Origin: Verrucomicrobia bacterium UBA740 | Lineage (GTDB): Bacteria; Verrucomicrobiota; Kiritimatiellia; RFP12; UBA1067 | Assembly (NCBI GenBank): GCA_002298665.1 | Contig: DBKW01000075.1 | Location: 1-11,183, forward strand | Length of the DNA: 11,183 nt | Direction: 5' to 3' | Part shown: piece after piece, positions 1 through 6,829 of the stretch | Layout of the letters: each line of letters begins with the position of its first letter | How positions within the stretch are numbered: the first letter of the stretch is position 1 | Position numbers and translations under genes: made by a program | Notes under the pieces: model-generated | Database searches by the model: none | The model's input: the letters and a program-made list of their open reading frames with translations, nothing else | Told to the model about the DNA's origin: nothing

Positions 1-169
1 TTTGCGGTTTTTTTCGGGGGCTAGGATTGGCCGGTAAGGGCGGGATCGAGGGGGTGGGAGCCTTGCGGCTGGCGCCGCAGCGCGTGGCACGAGGCGGCGC
101 CAGGGGCAAGGGACAAGGTGGGCGGACGGCGGGCGGGTGAGAAGGGGTCTCCCTAAGCACCCGTAAATT
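1..169. other. GC-rich intergenic stretch upstream of nnrD
   Basis: I see no credible coding region on either strand in this short stretch. It contains a small GC hairpin, TGCGGC/GCCGCA with a TGGC loop at 64-79, not followed by a T-run, so it is not a convincing terminator. The sequence turns AT-rich only in the last 20 bases, next to the nnrD promoter. Confidence 0.5.
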
Positions 170-178
170 TGGTATAAT
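170..178 (+). promoter_or_regulatory. Extended -10 promoter for the nnrD-recN operon
   Basis: TGGTATAAT matches the sigma-70 extended -10 consensus (TGn then TATAAT at 173-178) in an AT-rich island within very GC-rich DNA. There is no good -35 about 17 bases upstream, which is usual for extended -10 promoters. Only 6 bases separate the hexamer from the ATG at 185, so the predicted transcription start falls at or next to the start codon. The mRNA would then be leaderless, which agrees with the absence of a usable Shine-Dalgarno sequence. Confidence 0.65.
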
Positions 179-184
179 ATAGGC

Positions 185-1051
185 ATGATGATTCCGCACG
201 AACTCATACAGGCGTTTCCTAGGCGTCCCCAGTCCGCGACAAAGTATTCCGTCGGCACGGTTACGATTGTCGGCGGGTCGGGGCACTATATTCACGCGCC
301 GGTCATAGCGGCGCTCGGGGCGCGTGCGGCGGGGGCGGGGCTTGTGCAGCTTGTCGTGCCGGACGCTTCGCGCATTGCCGCGGGGGCGCACGTTCCCGAG
401 GCGACGTTCACGAAGCTCACGCCGACGTGCGTTCCGCCGCGTGCGGACGTGACGGTCGTGGGGATGGGGCTTTCGACGGGGCTGAATGCGCAGGCGATTC
501 TCTCGCGTATTCTATCCGGCAGCGCGGGGCGGTTCGTGCTGGACGCCGACGCGCTGACGATACTCGCCGGGTGGTATGCGGAAGGAAAGACGCGCGCGGC
601 GATTGTCGGGCAGGAGGTCGTACTGACGCCGCACGAGGGCGAGGCGGCGCGGCTTTTGGGCGTCCGCCGCGAAGAGATCGCCGCCGACCGTCCGGGCGCG
701 GCCCGGGCTTTGGCGGCGCGGTATCAGGCGACGATTGTCTTGAAGGGTCCCGGCACGCTCGTGGTTTCGCCGGACGGCGCGCGCGTCTACGAGAACCGGA
801 CGGGGAATCCCGAAATGGCGCTGGGGGGCATGGGCGATCTTTTGTCCGGCGTGATTGGGGCGCGGTGGGCGTATCTGAAGGGCGATCCGTTTCTGGCGGC
901 GGCGGCGTCCGTCTGGCTTCACGGGGCGGCGAGCGACGCGCTGGTCGCCGCGGGGGAGGATCCCTCGCTCGCGAACACGGCGGCGTTTCTGGGTGCGCTA
1001 CGGGTCCGGCTCGACCGGGGAGGCGGCCGGCGGGAGCATGGGGCGGAATGA
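185..1051 (+). CDS. nnrD: ADP/ATP-dependent NAD(P)H-hydrate dehydratase
   Basis: This enzyme repairs damaged cofactors: it uses ATP or ADP to dehydrate the S form of hydrated NADH or NADPH back to the normal coenzyme in the cytosol. The 288-residue protein is the C-terminal (YjeF_C, ribokinase-like) domain alone. Visible motifs are GGSGHYIHAP near residues 30-39, VLTPHEGEAARLLG at 146-159, VLKGPGTLV at 185-193, and GNPEMALGGMGDLLSG at 207-222, whose Asp218 matches the family catalytic aspartate. The NnrE epimerase domain, often fused in front, is absent here, so an epimerase should lie elsewhere if the pathway is complete. Two ATGs stand in tandem (185 and 188). The first is chosen because it sits just behind the extended -10 element and no ribosome-binding site is seen. 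The stop overlaps the next start by ATGA, indicating translational coupling. Confidence 0.93.
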   Translation: MMIPHELIQAFPRRPQSATKYSVGTVTIVGGSGHYIHAPVIAALGARAAGAGLVQLVVPDASRIAAGAHVPEATFTKLTPTCVPPRADVTVVGMGLSTGLNAQAILSRILSGSAGRFVLDADALTILAGWYAEGKTRAAIVGQEVVLTPHEGEAARLLGVRREEIAADRPGAARALAARYQATIVLKGPGTLVVSPDGARVYENRTGNPEMALGGMGDLLSGVIGARWAYLKGDPFLAAAASVWLHGAASDALVAAGEDPSLANTAAFLGALRVRLDRGGGRREHGAE

Positions 1052-2172
1052 GAATCGGCTACGAGGAATTTTTCCGCGTCCTGGAGGGCACGACGGGAGC
1101 GCTGGGGCTGCTGACGATGCAGGCGACGGGTACGGCGTACCGGCTGGCGCGGCGGTTTCCCGGGCGGCTCCAGGCGCTTTTTTCGGCGGAGCACGGGTAT
1201 TTCGGGATGCTGGCCGCGGGCGAGAAGGCGGCCAGCGCGCGGCATCCGTTTTTGAGGGTGCCGATCCATTCGCTTTACGGGGCGCAGCGCAAGCCGACGG
1301 GCGAGATGCTGGCGGGACTCTCGCGGATGGCGATCGACCTGTGCGACATCGGGGTGCGGTGCTACACGTATTTGGCGACGCTTCGGAACATGCTGGAAGC
1401 GTGCGCGGAGGCGGGGTTGCCGGCGATCGTGCTGGACCGTCCGGTTCCGCTGGGCGACGTGGTGGACGGTCCGTTGGTGGAGCCTGGGCAGGAGAGTTTC
1501 GTCGCGCCGGTCGACGTGCCGCTCTGCCATGGCATGACGCCGGGCGAATGCGCGCTGTGGATTCGCGCCGCAGAGAAGCTGGATTTGGATTTGCAGGTCG
1601 TGCGCCTGGAGGGATGGTCGCACGCGGCGTGCGAACCGTGGGCGAATTTCGTGCCGCCGAGCCCGGCAATCCGCAGCTGGGACAGCGCGGTGCTGTATCC
1701 GGCGACGGTGTTCACGGAGGCGTATCCGGCTTTGGACTGCGACCGATTCGGGTCGCTCGCGTTTCGCGTAATCGGCGCACCGTGGCTCGCGGCGCGGGAG
1801 GCGCTGGACGGATTGGAGGCACCGCTGGCCGCGTGCGGGCTCGAGATGCGGCCGTACCGGTACGTCGGCGCGGGTGGGGCGTACGCCGGGCAGACGCTCG
1901 AGGGGATTCTGCTGGCCGTTTCCGCGCGGGAGAAGTACCGTCCGGTCGAGGCGGGCGTGCGGATCCTGGACTGGCTTTTGCGGCGCCATCCGGACGAGAT
2001 GTCCGTCGGGGCGCGTCCCGAGTGGCTGGCGAAGCTTGCGGGGACGCCGGCGCTCGGGGCGGCGTTGCGGGCGGGCGGTCTGGACGGGCTGCTCGCCGCG
2101 TGGGCGTCGGCGCGGGCGGGGTATCTCGCCACGCGCGTCAATCTCTACACAGAAGAAAGGGTTTCGTCGTGA
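1048..2172 (+). CDS. NamZ-family (DUF1343) exo-beta-N-acetylmuramidase-like protein
   Basis: Characterised NamZ enzymes release MurNAc from the non-reducing end of peptidoglycan fragments during cell-wall recycling. This 374-residue protein shows the family landmarks in order: LFSAEHGYFG (44-53, Glu48), SLYGAQRKPTGEML (75-88), DIGVRCYTYLATL (100-112), VLDRPVPLGD (128-137), HGMTPGE (161-167) and GAPW (243-246). The start ATG overlaps the nnrD stop by 4 bases and gives the expected N-terminus, leading into GLLTMQATG (20-28), where the family normally has GLLTNQTG. No signal peptide is visible, whereas many family members are exported, so a cytoplasmic substrate such as imported muropeptides is possible. 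The loop before GAPW, which usually reads like EGTN.SEGRGT, is EAYPALDCDRFGS here (224-236), so substrate or activity may have changed. The fold family is confident; the activity is not. Confidence 0.85.
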   Translation: MRIGYEEFFRVLEGTTGALGLLTMQATGTAYRLARRFPGRLQALFSAEHGYFGMLAAGEKAASARHPFLRVPIHSLYGAQRKPTGEMLAGLSRMAIDLCDIGVRCYTYLATLRNMLEACAEAGLPAIVLDRPVPLGDVVDGPLVEPGQESFVAPVDVPLCHGMTPGECALWIRAAEKLDLDLQVVRLEGWSHAACEPWANFVPPSPAIRSWDSAVLYPATVFTEAYPALDCDRFGSLAFRVIGAPWLAAREALDGLEAPLAACGLEMRPYRYVGAGGAYAGQTLEGILLAVSAREKYRPVEAGVRILDWLLRRHPDEMSVGARPEWLAKLAGTPALGAALRAGGLDGLLAAWASARAGYLATRVNLYTEERVSS

Positions 2173-2987
2173 CGGGCATTCGGTTGCTTGCAGTGGTTTG
2201 CGGGGTTCTGGGGAGCGGGCTTTTCGCGTTCGCCGAGAAGCGTCCCTATTCGCGCTATGCGCCCATCGTCGAGCGGCAGCCGTTCGGGGCGATTCCCGAC
2301 GGTTTCGATCCGTCCGTCAACCCGAGCACGGTGTCGGTCCGGGAAACGCGCGAAGAGAAGCAGTTGACGGTCGAGCAGGAGCAGCTCAAGCGGTCCGTCA
2401 AGTTCAGCGTGATCAACGTGGACCCGGAGGGGATCGTGCGCGTGGGCTTTTCGGACCTGTCGTCGGGCAAGCAGCCGCGGCACTACTATCTGGCGGTCGG
2501 CGAAAGCCGCGACGGGTGGACGGTCGCGGCGGCGGACGCCGCGGCGCGGACGGCGCAGTTGTCGAAGGACGGCGTGGAACTCGACCTGTCGCTCGGGGGC
2601 GAGAGCACGGAGGCACAAAAGGCGATGACGGGTTCGCCGGCGTACCTGGCAGGCGCACGGACACCCGATGGCGCGTCCTCCGCACGTTCGGCGTCCGGCG
2701 GTGGGCTCATGGGGGCGAAGGCGCGTTCGCGCCAGCGACGTCTCTTGCAGGCGGAGGAACGCGCCCAGATTGAGGCGGAGCAGAAGAAGCGCGCGGAGGA
2801 AGAGAAGGTGCGCGAGGAAGAGCGCAAAATCGAACTCGAGAACATGCGCGCGGATCTGGCGGACTTGCGCAAGCAAATGCGGCAAGACAAGGCGGCGAAG
2901 GACGGTGGGCGACAGGCAACCGGTGCGGACGCGGCGGACGAGACGGTCTCCGCAGACGAGCGGGAAGACGGCGCACGCGGAGAATGA
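2169..2987 (+). CDS. Secreted or periplasmic protein with charged C-terminal coiled coil, unknown function
   Basis: I do not recognise a named family. A GTG start at 2169 overlaps the previous stop (GTGA) and lies about 9 bases after the purine-rich AGAAAGG. It yields a 272-residue protein with a clear signal peptide: TGIR, then a hydrophobic stretch (residues 5-21), and an AFA cleavage motif at 20-22. The mature part has a compact, beta-like region (about 27-145) including YAPIVERQPFG, YYLAVGESRDGWTV and KDGVELDLSL. This layout recalls small periplasmic domains of the PilP/GspC type, but only in general character. A Ser/Ala/Gly linker (about 165-182) follows. Then comes a long Glu/Lys/Arg-rich helix (about 184-243) likely to form a coiled coil, and an acidic tail. 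There are no membrane spans after the signal and no lipobox at the cleavage site. Its place between a muramyl-hydrolase-like gene and an acyltransferase gene suggests an envelope role (inference). Confidence 0.8.
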   Translation: MTGIRLLAVVCGVLGSGLFAFAEKRPYSRYAPIVERQPFGAIPDGFDPSVNPSTVSVRETREEKQLTVEQEQLKRSVKFSVINVDPEGIVRVGFSDLSSGKQPRHYYLAVGESRDGWTVAAADAAARTAQLSKDGVELDLSLGGESTEAQKAMTGSPAYLAGARTPDGASSARSASGGGLMGAKARSRQRRLLQAEERAQIEAEQKKRAEEEKVREEERKIELENMRADLADLRKQMRQDKAAKDGGRQATGADAADETVSADEREDGARGE

Positions 2988-3829
2988 AGATGAAAACGAC
3001 GACATTGGAAGAATTCAGGGCGGAACTGCTGCGCACGGGCGGCTACGACACCGCGGAAGGGCATTGTCCGAAGACGCGCGCGAAAGGCGGGGCGCTGACG
3101 ACGCTCGCCTATTCGTGGGGCGTGGCGTACGTCTTCCCGATGTGCGCGCTCTACGAGCCGCTGGGCAAGCTGACGACGGATCTTTGGGCGCATCTGTGCT
3201 TCAAGACGGTGCAGCGGGCGGAGCGGCTCGGCATCCGGGTGCACCTGGAGGGGTGGAAGAACCGCGAAGCGTACAAGGGTCCTGTGGTCTATCTGTGCAA
3301 CCACATGTCCACGACGGAGACGATTTTCCTGCCGCCGATCCTCTTGACATACGGACCTTTCAGCGTGGTGGCTAAAGAGTCGCTGTCGCATCTGCCGCTT
3401 CTGGGGCGCGCCGCGGCGCATATGGGCATGGTGGGGATCGGGCGCAAATCGCCGCGCGAGGACCTGGTCAAGTTGCTGACGGTCGGCGAGGAGCGCATAC
3501 GCCAGGGCGGGAGCTTCCTCATTTTCCCGCAGGGCACGCGGCAAGAGGTGTTCAGCCGCAAGGTGTTCTCGTCCATCGGCGCGAAACTCGCCGAGCGCGC
3601 GGGGTGCCCCATCGTGCCGCTCGTCGTGGATACGCGCTGCCAGTTGACGCGCAAAGAGGGGTGGCTCAAGAACATCTTCAAGGATTTCGGTCCGGTCGAC
3701 ACGTCGAAGGACATCCGGTGCTGTTGCGGACCCGTGATCGCGCCCGCCAAGGCGCGCGTCATGCAGGAGCAGGCGTTCGACTGGATGGCGACGCAATTGG
3801 AGGCGTGGGGCCTGCCCACGGAGCGTTGA
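2984..3829 (+). CDS. PlsC-type lysophospholipid (1-acylglycerol-3-phosphate) acyltransferase-like protein
   Basis: The fold is that of glycerolipid acyltransferases, which transfer an acyl chain to a lysophospholipid, classically lysophosphatidic acid to phosphatidic acid, at the inner membrane. The motifs appear in order in 281 residues: motif I NHMSTTE (106-112), motif II around KESLSHLPLLG (131-141) followed by GMVGIGR, motif III FPQGTR (181-186), and motif IV region GCPIVPLVV (207-215). Two normally strict positions differ. Motif I is HX4E (His107, Glu112) rather than HX4D, and motif III has Gln183 in place of the usual Glu of FPEGTR. A hydrophobic stretch (about 41-59) could contact the membrane. 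The N-terminal 80 residues precede the core and are not family-diagnostic. ATG 2984 overlaps the upstream stop (ATGA); an in-frame ATG at 2990 is an alternative. Substrate is uncertain. Confidence 0.82.
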   Translation: MKMKTTTLEEFRAELLRTGGYDTAEGHCPKTRAKGGALTTLAYSWGVAYVFPMCALYEPLGKLTTDLWAHLCFKTVQRAERLGIRVHLEGWKNREAYKGPVVYLCNHMSTTETIFLPPILLTYGPFSVVAKESLSHLPLLGRAAAHMGMVGIGRKSPREDLVKLLTVGEERIRQGGSFLIFPQGTRQEVFSRKVFSSIGAKLAERAGCPIVPLVVDTRCQLTRKEGWLKNIFKDFGPVDTSKDIRCCCGPVIAPAKARVMQEQAFDWMATQLEAWGLPTER

Positions 3830-3830
3830 G

Positions 3831-5534
3831 ATGCTGGAGCGGCTTGCGGTTTCGAACCTCGCCGTCATCGAGAAGGCGGAAGTCAACTTTGTCGCGGGTC
3901 TCAACGTGTTGACGGGCGAGACGGGTTCGGGCAAAAGCGTCCTGCGCGGCGCGATCGAACTCGTGCTGGGCGGGCGCGCCGAGTCGTCCGCCGTGCGCAC
4001 GGGGGCCAAGGAAGCGCGCGTTGAGGCGGAGTTCCGTCTGGAGGGGCCCGCACAGGCGCCGGTGGACGCGATTCTCGGGGAGGCCGGTGTGCCGGCGTGC
4101 GAAGGGGGCGTCCTTCTGATACGGCGCACGATCGGGGCGGAAGGCACGAGCCGGGTATGGGTCAACGACGCGCGCACGACGGTCACGACGCTCAAGCGGC
4201 TCGCCGCGGCACTGGTGGACGTCCACGGTCCGCGCGCGAACCAGCGTCTGCTGGAAGAGCGGTTCCAGCGCGCCACGCTGGACCGGTACGGCGCGGTCGA
4301 CCTGGGGGCCTACAAAGAGGTTTACGCGGAACTTCAGCATGTCCGGGAAGAGGCGGCCGCCTTGAAGGCGCTGTCGACTTCGGAAGAGGAATGCGAGCTG
4401 CTGCGCTTCCAGGTGAACGAGCTCGAGGAGGCGGGGATTACGGCCGAGGACGACGAGCTGGCCGCGCGCCATGCCGCCGCGGCGCATGCCGAAGAAATCG
4501 CGCAAGTCGCACAGGAGGCGACGGAGGCGCTTGGGGGCGACGCCGGCGCAAGCGAGATCCTGGCGCGGCTGGAGCCGCAGTTCGCCGCGCTGGCGAAGCA
4601 CTTCCCCGAGGCGGAAGAATGGGCGCGGGAAAGCGAAGATATCGCGGTTCGCCTGCAGGACCTTTCGCGCACAATCGAGGAGTCCGTCTCGCGTCTGGAG
4701 GTCGACCCTGCGGCGTTTGCGGAGATGGACCGCCGCCTCGGCGTCGTGAACCGGCTGAAACGGAAGTATCTGCCGGCGCTGTTGCCCGCGGGGCGGACGC
4801 TTTCCGAAGCGCTGAACGATGTCTTGGAGGCCAAGCGCAAGAGGTTGGACGATTTCGAGAACCGCGAACGTCGCCTGGAGGAGCTTGCGCGGGAGGAGTC
4901 CGCGCTTTACCGGCGCGTCCGGGCCGCGGGCGAGCAGGTTACGGCCGCGCGCCGGGCCGCGGGCGAGAGGCTGGCGCAGGCGGTTACGCGGGAATTGCGG
5001 CAATTGGGATTCCTCAAGGCGAGTTTCGCCGTGCGTCTGGACGCGTGCGAGCCCGCGGCGGAAGGTTGCGACACGGTCGTCTACACGCTGGAGCCGAATC
5101 CGGGCGAGGGGACGAAACCGCTCGAGGCGATCGCCAGTTCCGGCGAAATCGCGCGCGTCATGCTGGCGCTCAAGGGCGTGCTCGCCCAGCACGACACGAT
5201 CGGCACGCTGGTCTTCGACGAGATCGACGCGAATATCGGCGGCGAGACGGGTCGCATGGTGGGCGAGAAGATGCGGGCGGTCGCCGCGCGCCAGCAGGTC
5301 ATCGCGATAACCCATCTGCCGCAAAGCGCCGTCTACGGAGCGCGGCATTTCGCGGTATCGAAGTCCGTCTCGGGCGGACGCACGCGCACCGCCGTCGTCT
5401 GCGTGGAAGGGGAGGCGCGGGTCGCGGAAATCGCGCGCATGCTGGGCGGCGGTTCGGTCGGGGATATCGCGTACCAGCATGCGCAGGAGCTTTTGCATGC
5501 GACGCACTTGAAAAACGACGGAAAAATGATATAA
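3831..5534 (+). CDS. recN: DNA repair protein RecN (SMC-like ATPase)
   Basis: RecN is a cytosolic SMC-like ATPase that acts early in recombinational repair of double-strand breaks, bridging DNA ends with RecA. The 567 residues match the usual length. The order is Walker A GETGSGKS (29-36), GGRAESSAVRTGA (48-59), LVDVHGPRANQRLL (128-141), two helical coiled-coil arms (about 160-220 and 325-390), an ABC signature region ASSGEIARVMLALK (435-448), Walker B TLVFDEID (459-466), and the THLPQ switch (494-498). Two conserved elements vary: the signature usually reads SGGE but is SSGE, and the usual HGQHEHQ is HGPRANQ. The ATP-binding core is otherwise intact. The start lies one base after the acyltransferase stop, so it is the last member of the overlapping operon. 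No LexA-type site is seen near it. Its final codons carry the promoter for the next gene. Confidence 0.95.
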   Translation: MLERLAVSNLAVIEKAEVNFVAGLNVLTGETGSGKSVLRGAIELVLGGRAESSAVRTGAKEARVEAEFRLEGPAQAPVDAILGEAGVPACEGGVLLIRRTIGAEGTSRVWVNDARTTVTTLKRLAAALVDVHGPRANQRLLEERFQRATLDRYGAVDLGAYKEVYAELQHVREEAAALKALSTSEEECELLRFQVNELEEAGITAEDDELAARHAAAAHAEEIAQVAQEATEALGGDAGASEILARLEPQFAALAKHFPEAEEWARESEDIAVRLQDLSRTIEESVSRLEVDPAAFAEMDRRLGVVNRLKRKYLPALLPAGRTLSEALNDVLEAKRKRLDDFENRERRLEELAREESALYRRVRAAGEQVTAARRAAGERLAQAVTRELRQLGFLKASFAVRLDACEPAAEGCDTVVYTLEPNPGEGTKPLEAIASSGEIARVMLALKGVLAQHDTIGTLVFDEIDANIGGETGRMVGEKMRAVAARQQVIAITHLPQSAVYGARHFAVSKSVSGGRTRTAVVCVEGEARVAEIARMLGGGSVGDIAYQHAQELLHATHLKNDGKMI

Positions 5535-5535
5535 T
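5508..5535 (+). promoter_or_regulatory. Sigma-70-type promoter inside the 3' end of recN
   Basis: TTGAAA at 5508-5513, a 16-base spacer, and TATAAT at 5530-5535 preceded by TGA (extended -10) give the best promoter match in the window. It overlaps the last codons and stop of recN, and the predicted start near 5542 leaves a leader of about 48 bases before the ATG at 5590. The leader has no Shine-Dalgarno at normal spacing; an AAGGA lies some 25 bases too far upstream. Confidence 0.7.
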
Positions 5536-5589
5536 ACCTAACAAGGTTTCGTAGTAGTAAGGATTTAAGCTGTAGATTCCATTCGTGTT

Positions 5590-6750
5590 ATGGCCAAGAT
5601 AAAGAAAACAGAAGAGACGCAAATCTCATGGAAGGCGGAGGGGGCGTACCCCATTCGTCTCGTTGACAATGCCTTTGACGAGGCGGATACGACGCTTGCG
5701 ACGATTTTGCGCACATGCGGCGCCGGCGAGATGCCGCGCGTTCTGCTGGTCGCCGACTACAACGTCGTGCATTATACGGAAGGGATCGGTTCGCGCATAG
5801 GGCGCTATTTCCAGGCGCACGGCATCAAGTTGGCCGGGCCCGCCGTCATCCTCTCGGGCGGCGAGCGGATCAAGAACGACAAGCGGCAGAGCGCCCTGCG
5901 CGTGGCGCGCGCGGCGATCGAGGCGCGCATTGGCTGCAGGGACGTCTTGCTGGCCATTGGGGGCGGGAGCGTTCTTGATGTGGCGGGGTTCGCGGCCGCA
6001 CAGATTCGCTCGGGAATCAAGTTTGTGCGCATGCCCACGACCCTCGCGACGCAGGCCGAGGGGGCGTATTCGGACTATGCCGCGCTGAACGAGGGGTATG
6101 TGAAAGACGCGTATCGGATTCCTTCGCATCCGGCCGCGGTGGTCGTGGACGTTTCCTTTACGCGCACGATACTGGACGGCGTGTGGTTCGGGGGTATCGG
6201 CGAGTGTCTGCGGTACGCGGTGACACAGGATGCCGCGCTCGTCAAGCTGATTTCCACTAACATTGACGCGCTTATGGCGCGCGATGAAGCGGCGGCCAAG
6301 GCGCTCATTTCCAACATGATAGACGTGCGCGCCAAGAAGGGCGCGACGGATTTCGCCAAGTGGAGCGCGATGCGCCTGGAGGCGATGAGCAACTACCGTT
6401 TGCCGCATGGGTATGCGCTGGCGATCGGGACTTGCTTGGAAGGGCTGTACGCAATCGAGCGCGGCGTTCTAAAGGCGTCCGACTGGGAGATTGTCCCGAC
6501 CCTACTGCGGAAGTGCGGTGCGTTGCAGGGACTTGTCCATAGCCAGCGTCTTTTCTCCCAACCCGCGAACATCCTCATGGGACTCGACGCGCTGTCGATC
6601 ACGACGGGGTCCATGGCGCGTATCCTCCCCAAGGCGATCGGCAAGGGCGTTGTGGAAGAGACGCCCGATCGCGAGGTGTACGAGTCCGTGCTCTCACGCT
6701 TCGTCGAGACGATGTTGGGCAGCGAAGGAACGGAAGCAAAGCAGGCCTGA
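5590..6750 (+). CDS. 3-dehydroquinate-synthase-fold protein (sugar phosphate cyclase superfamily) with altered active site
   Basis: The 386-residue protein has the NAD-binding and core pattern of dehydroquinate synthases: GGGSVLDVAGFAA (124-136), then IKFVRMPTTLATQ (143-155), GIGECLRY (202-209), and an all-alpha C-terminal half. Usual enzymes cyclise DAHP to 3-dehydroquinate using NAD and a metal held by one Glu and two His. Here Glu205 and His273 (of LPHGYALAIG) align with metal ligands. The stretch normally like FGHxxxHxxE reads FAKWSAMRLE (255-264), so the metal His is Lys257 and the catalytic His is Met261. The usual DSSVGGKTG segment and its lysines are replaced by AEGAYSDYAALN (156-167), and HGE is HGY. 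From memory, the WSAxxLE pattern is closest to the EboD-like branch. It is probably not a working dehydroquinate synthase. The ATG is fixed by an in-frame stop at 5566. Confidence 0.8.
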   Translation: MAKIKKTEETQISWKAEGAYPIRLVDNAFDEADTTLATILRTCGAGEMPRVLLVADYNVVHYTEGIGSRIGRYFQAHGIKLAGPAVILSGGERIKNDKRQSALRVARAAIEARIGCRDVLLAIGGGSVLDVAGFAAAQIRSGIKFVRMPTTLATQAEGAYSDYAALNEGYVKDAYRIPSHPAAVVVDVSFTRTILDGVWFGGIGECLRYAVTQDAALVKLISTNIDALMARDEAAAKALISNMIDVRAKKGATDFAKWSAMRLEAMSNYRLPHGYALAIGTCLEGLYAIERGVLKASDWEIVPTLLRKCGALQGLVHSQRLFSQPANILMGLDALSITTGSMARILPKAIGKGVVEETPDREVYESVLSRFVETMLGSEGTEAKQA

Positions 6751-6768
6751 TAATTTCGTGCGACTGCT

Positions 6769-6808
6769 AAAAAGGATGCGGCTCCAGTCGTGAAGCCGCA
6801 TCCTTTTT
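6769..6808. terminator. Bidirectional intrinsic terminator between convergent genes
   Basis: A perfect 15-bp inverted repeat, AAAAAGGATGCGGCT (6769-6783) and AGCCGCATCCTTTTT (6794-6808), surrounds a 10-base loop. It carries five T's at the 3' side on both strands. It lies 18 bases after the cyclase-fold gene and 21 bases after the nfnB stop, which are convergent, so it probably ends both transcripts. Confidence 0.9.
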
Positions 6809-6829
6809 GTGTTCTCCGTCTATCCGCCG

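Noticed and set aside
64..79. GC hairpin near the left edge as a terminator of a gene outside the window
   Set aside because: The stem is only 6 bases and no T-run follows on either strand.
427..1047. An N-terminal extension of the NamZ-like frame into nnrD
   Set aside because: It overlaps nnrD completely, is Gly/Arg-rich without homology, and the ATG at 1048 gives the family-like N-terminus with a standard 4-base overlap.
2486..4276. A 596-codon open frame on the - strand opposite the secreted protein, acyltransferase and recN
   Set aside because: Its Arg/Ala/Ser-rich product resembles no family and mirrors the codon bias of three coupled + strand genes with clear motifs.
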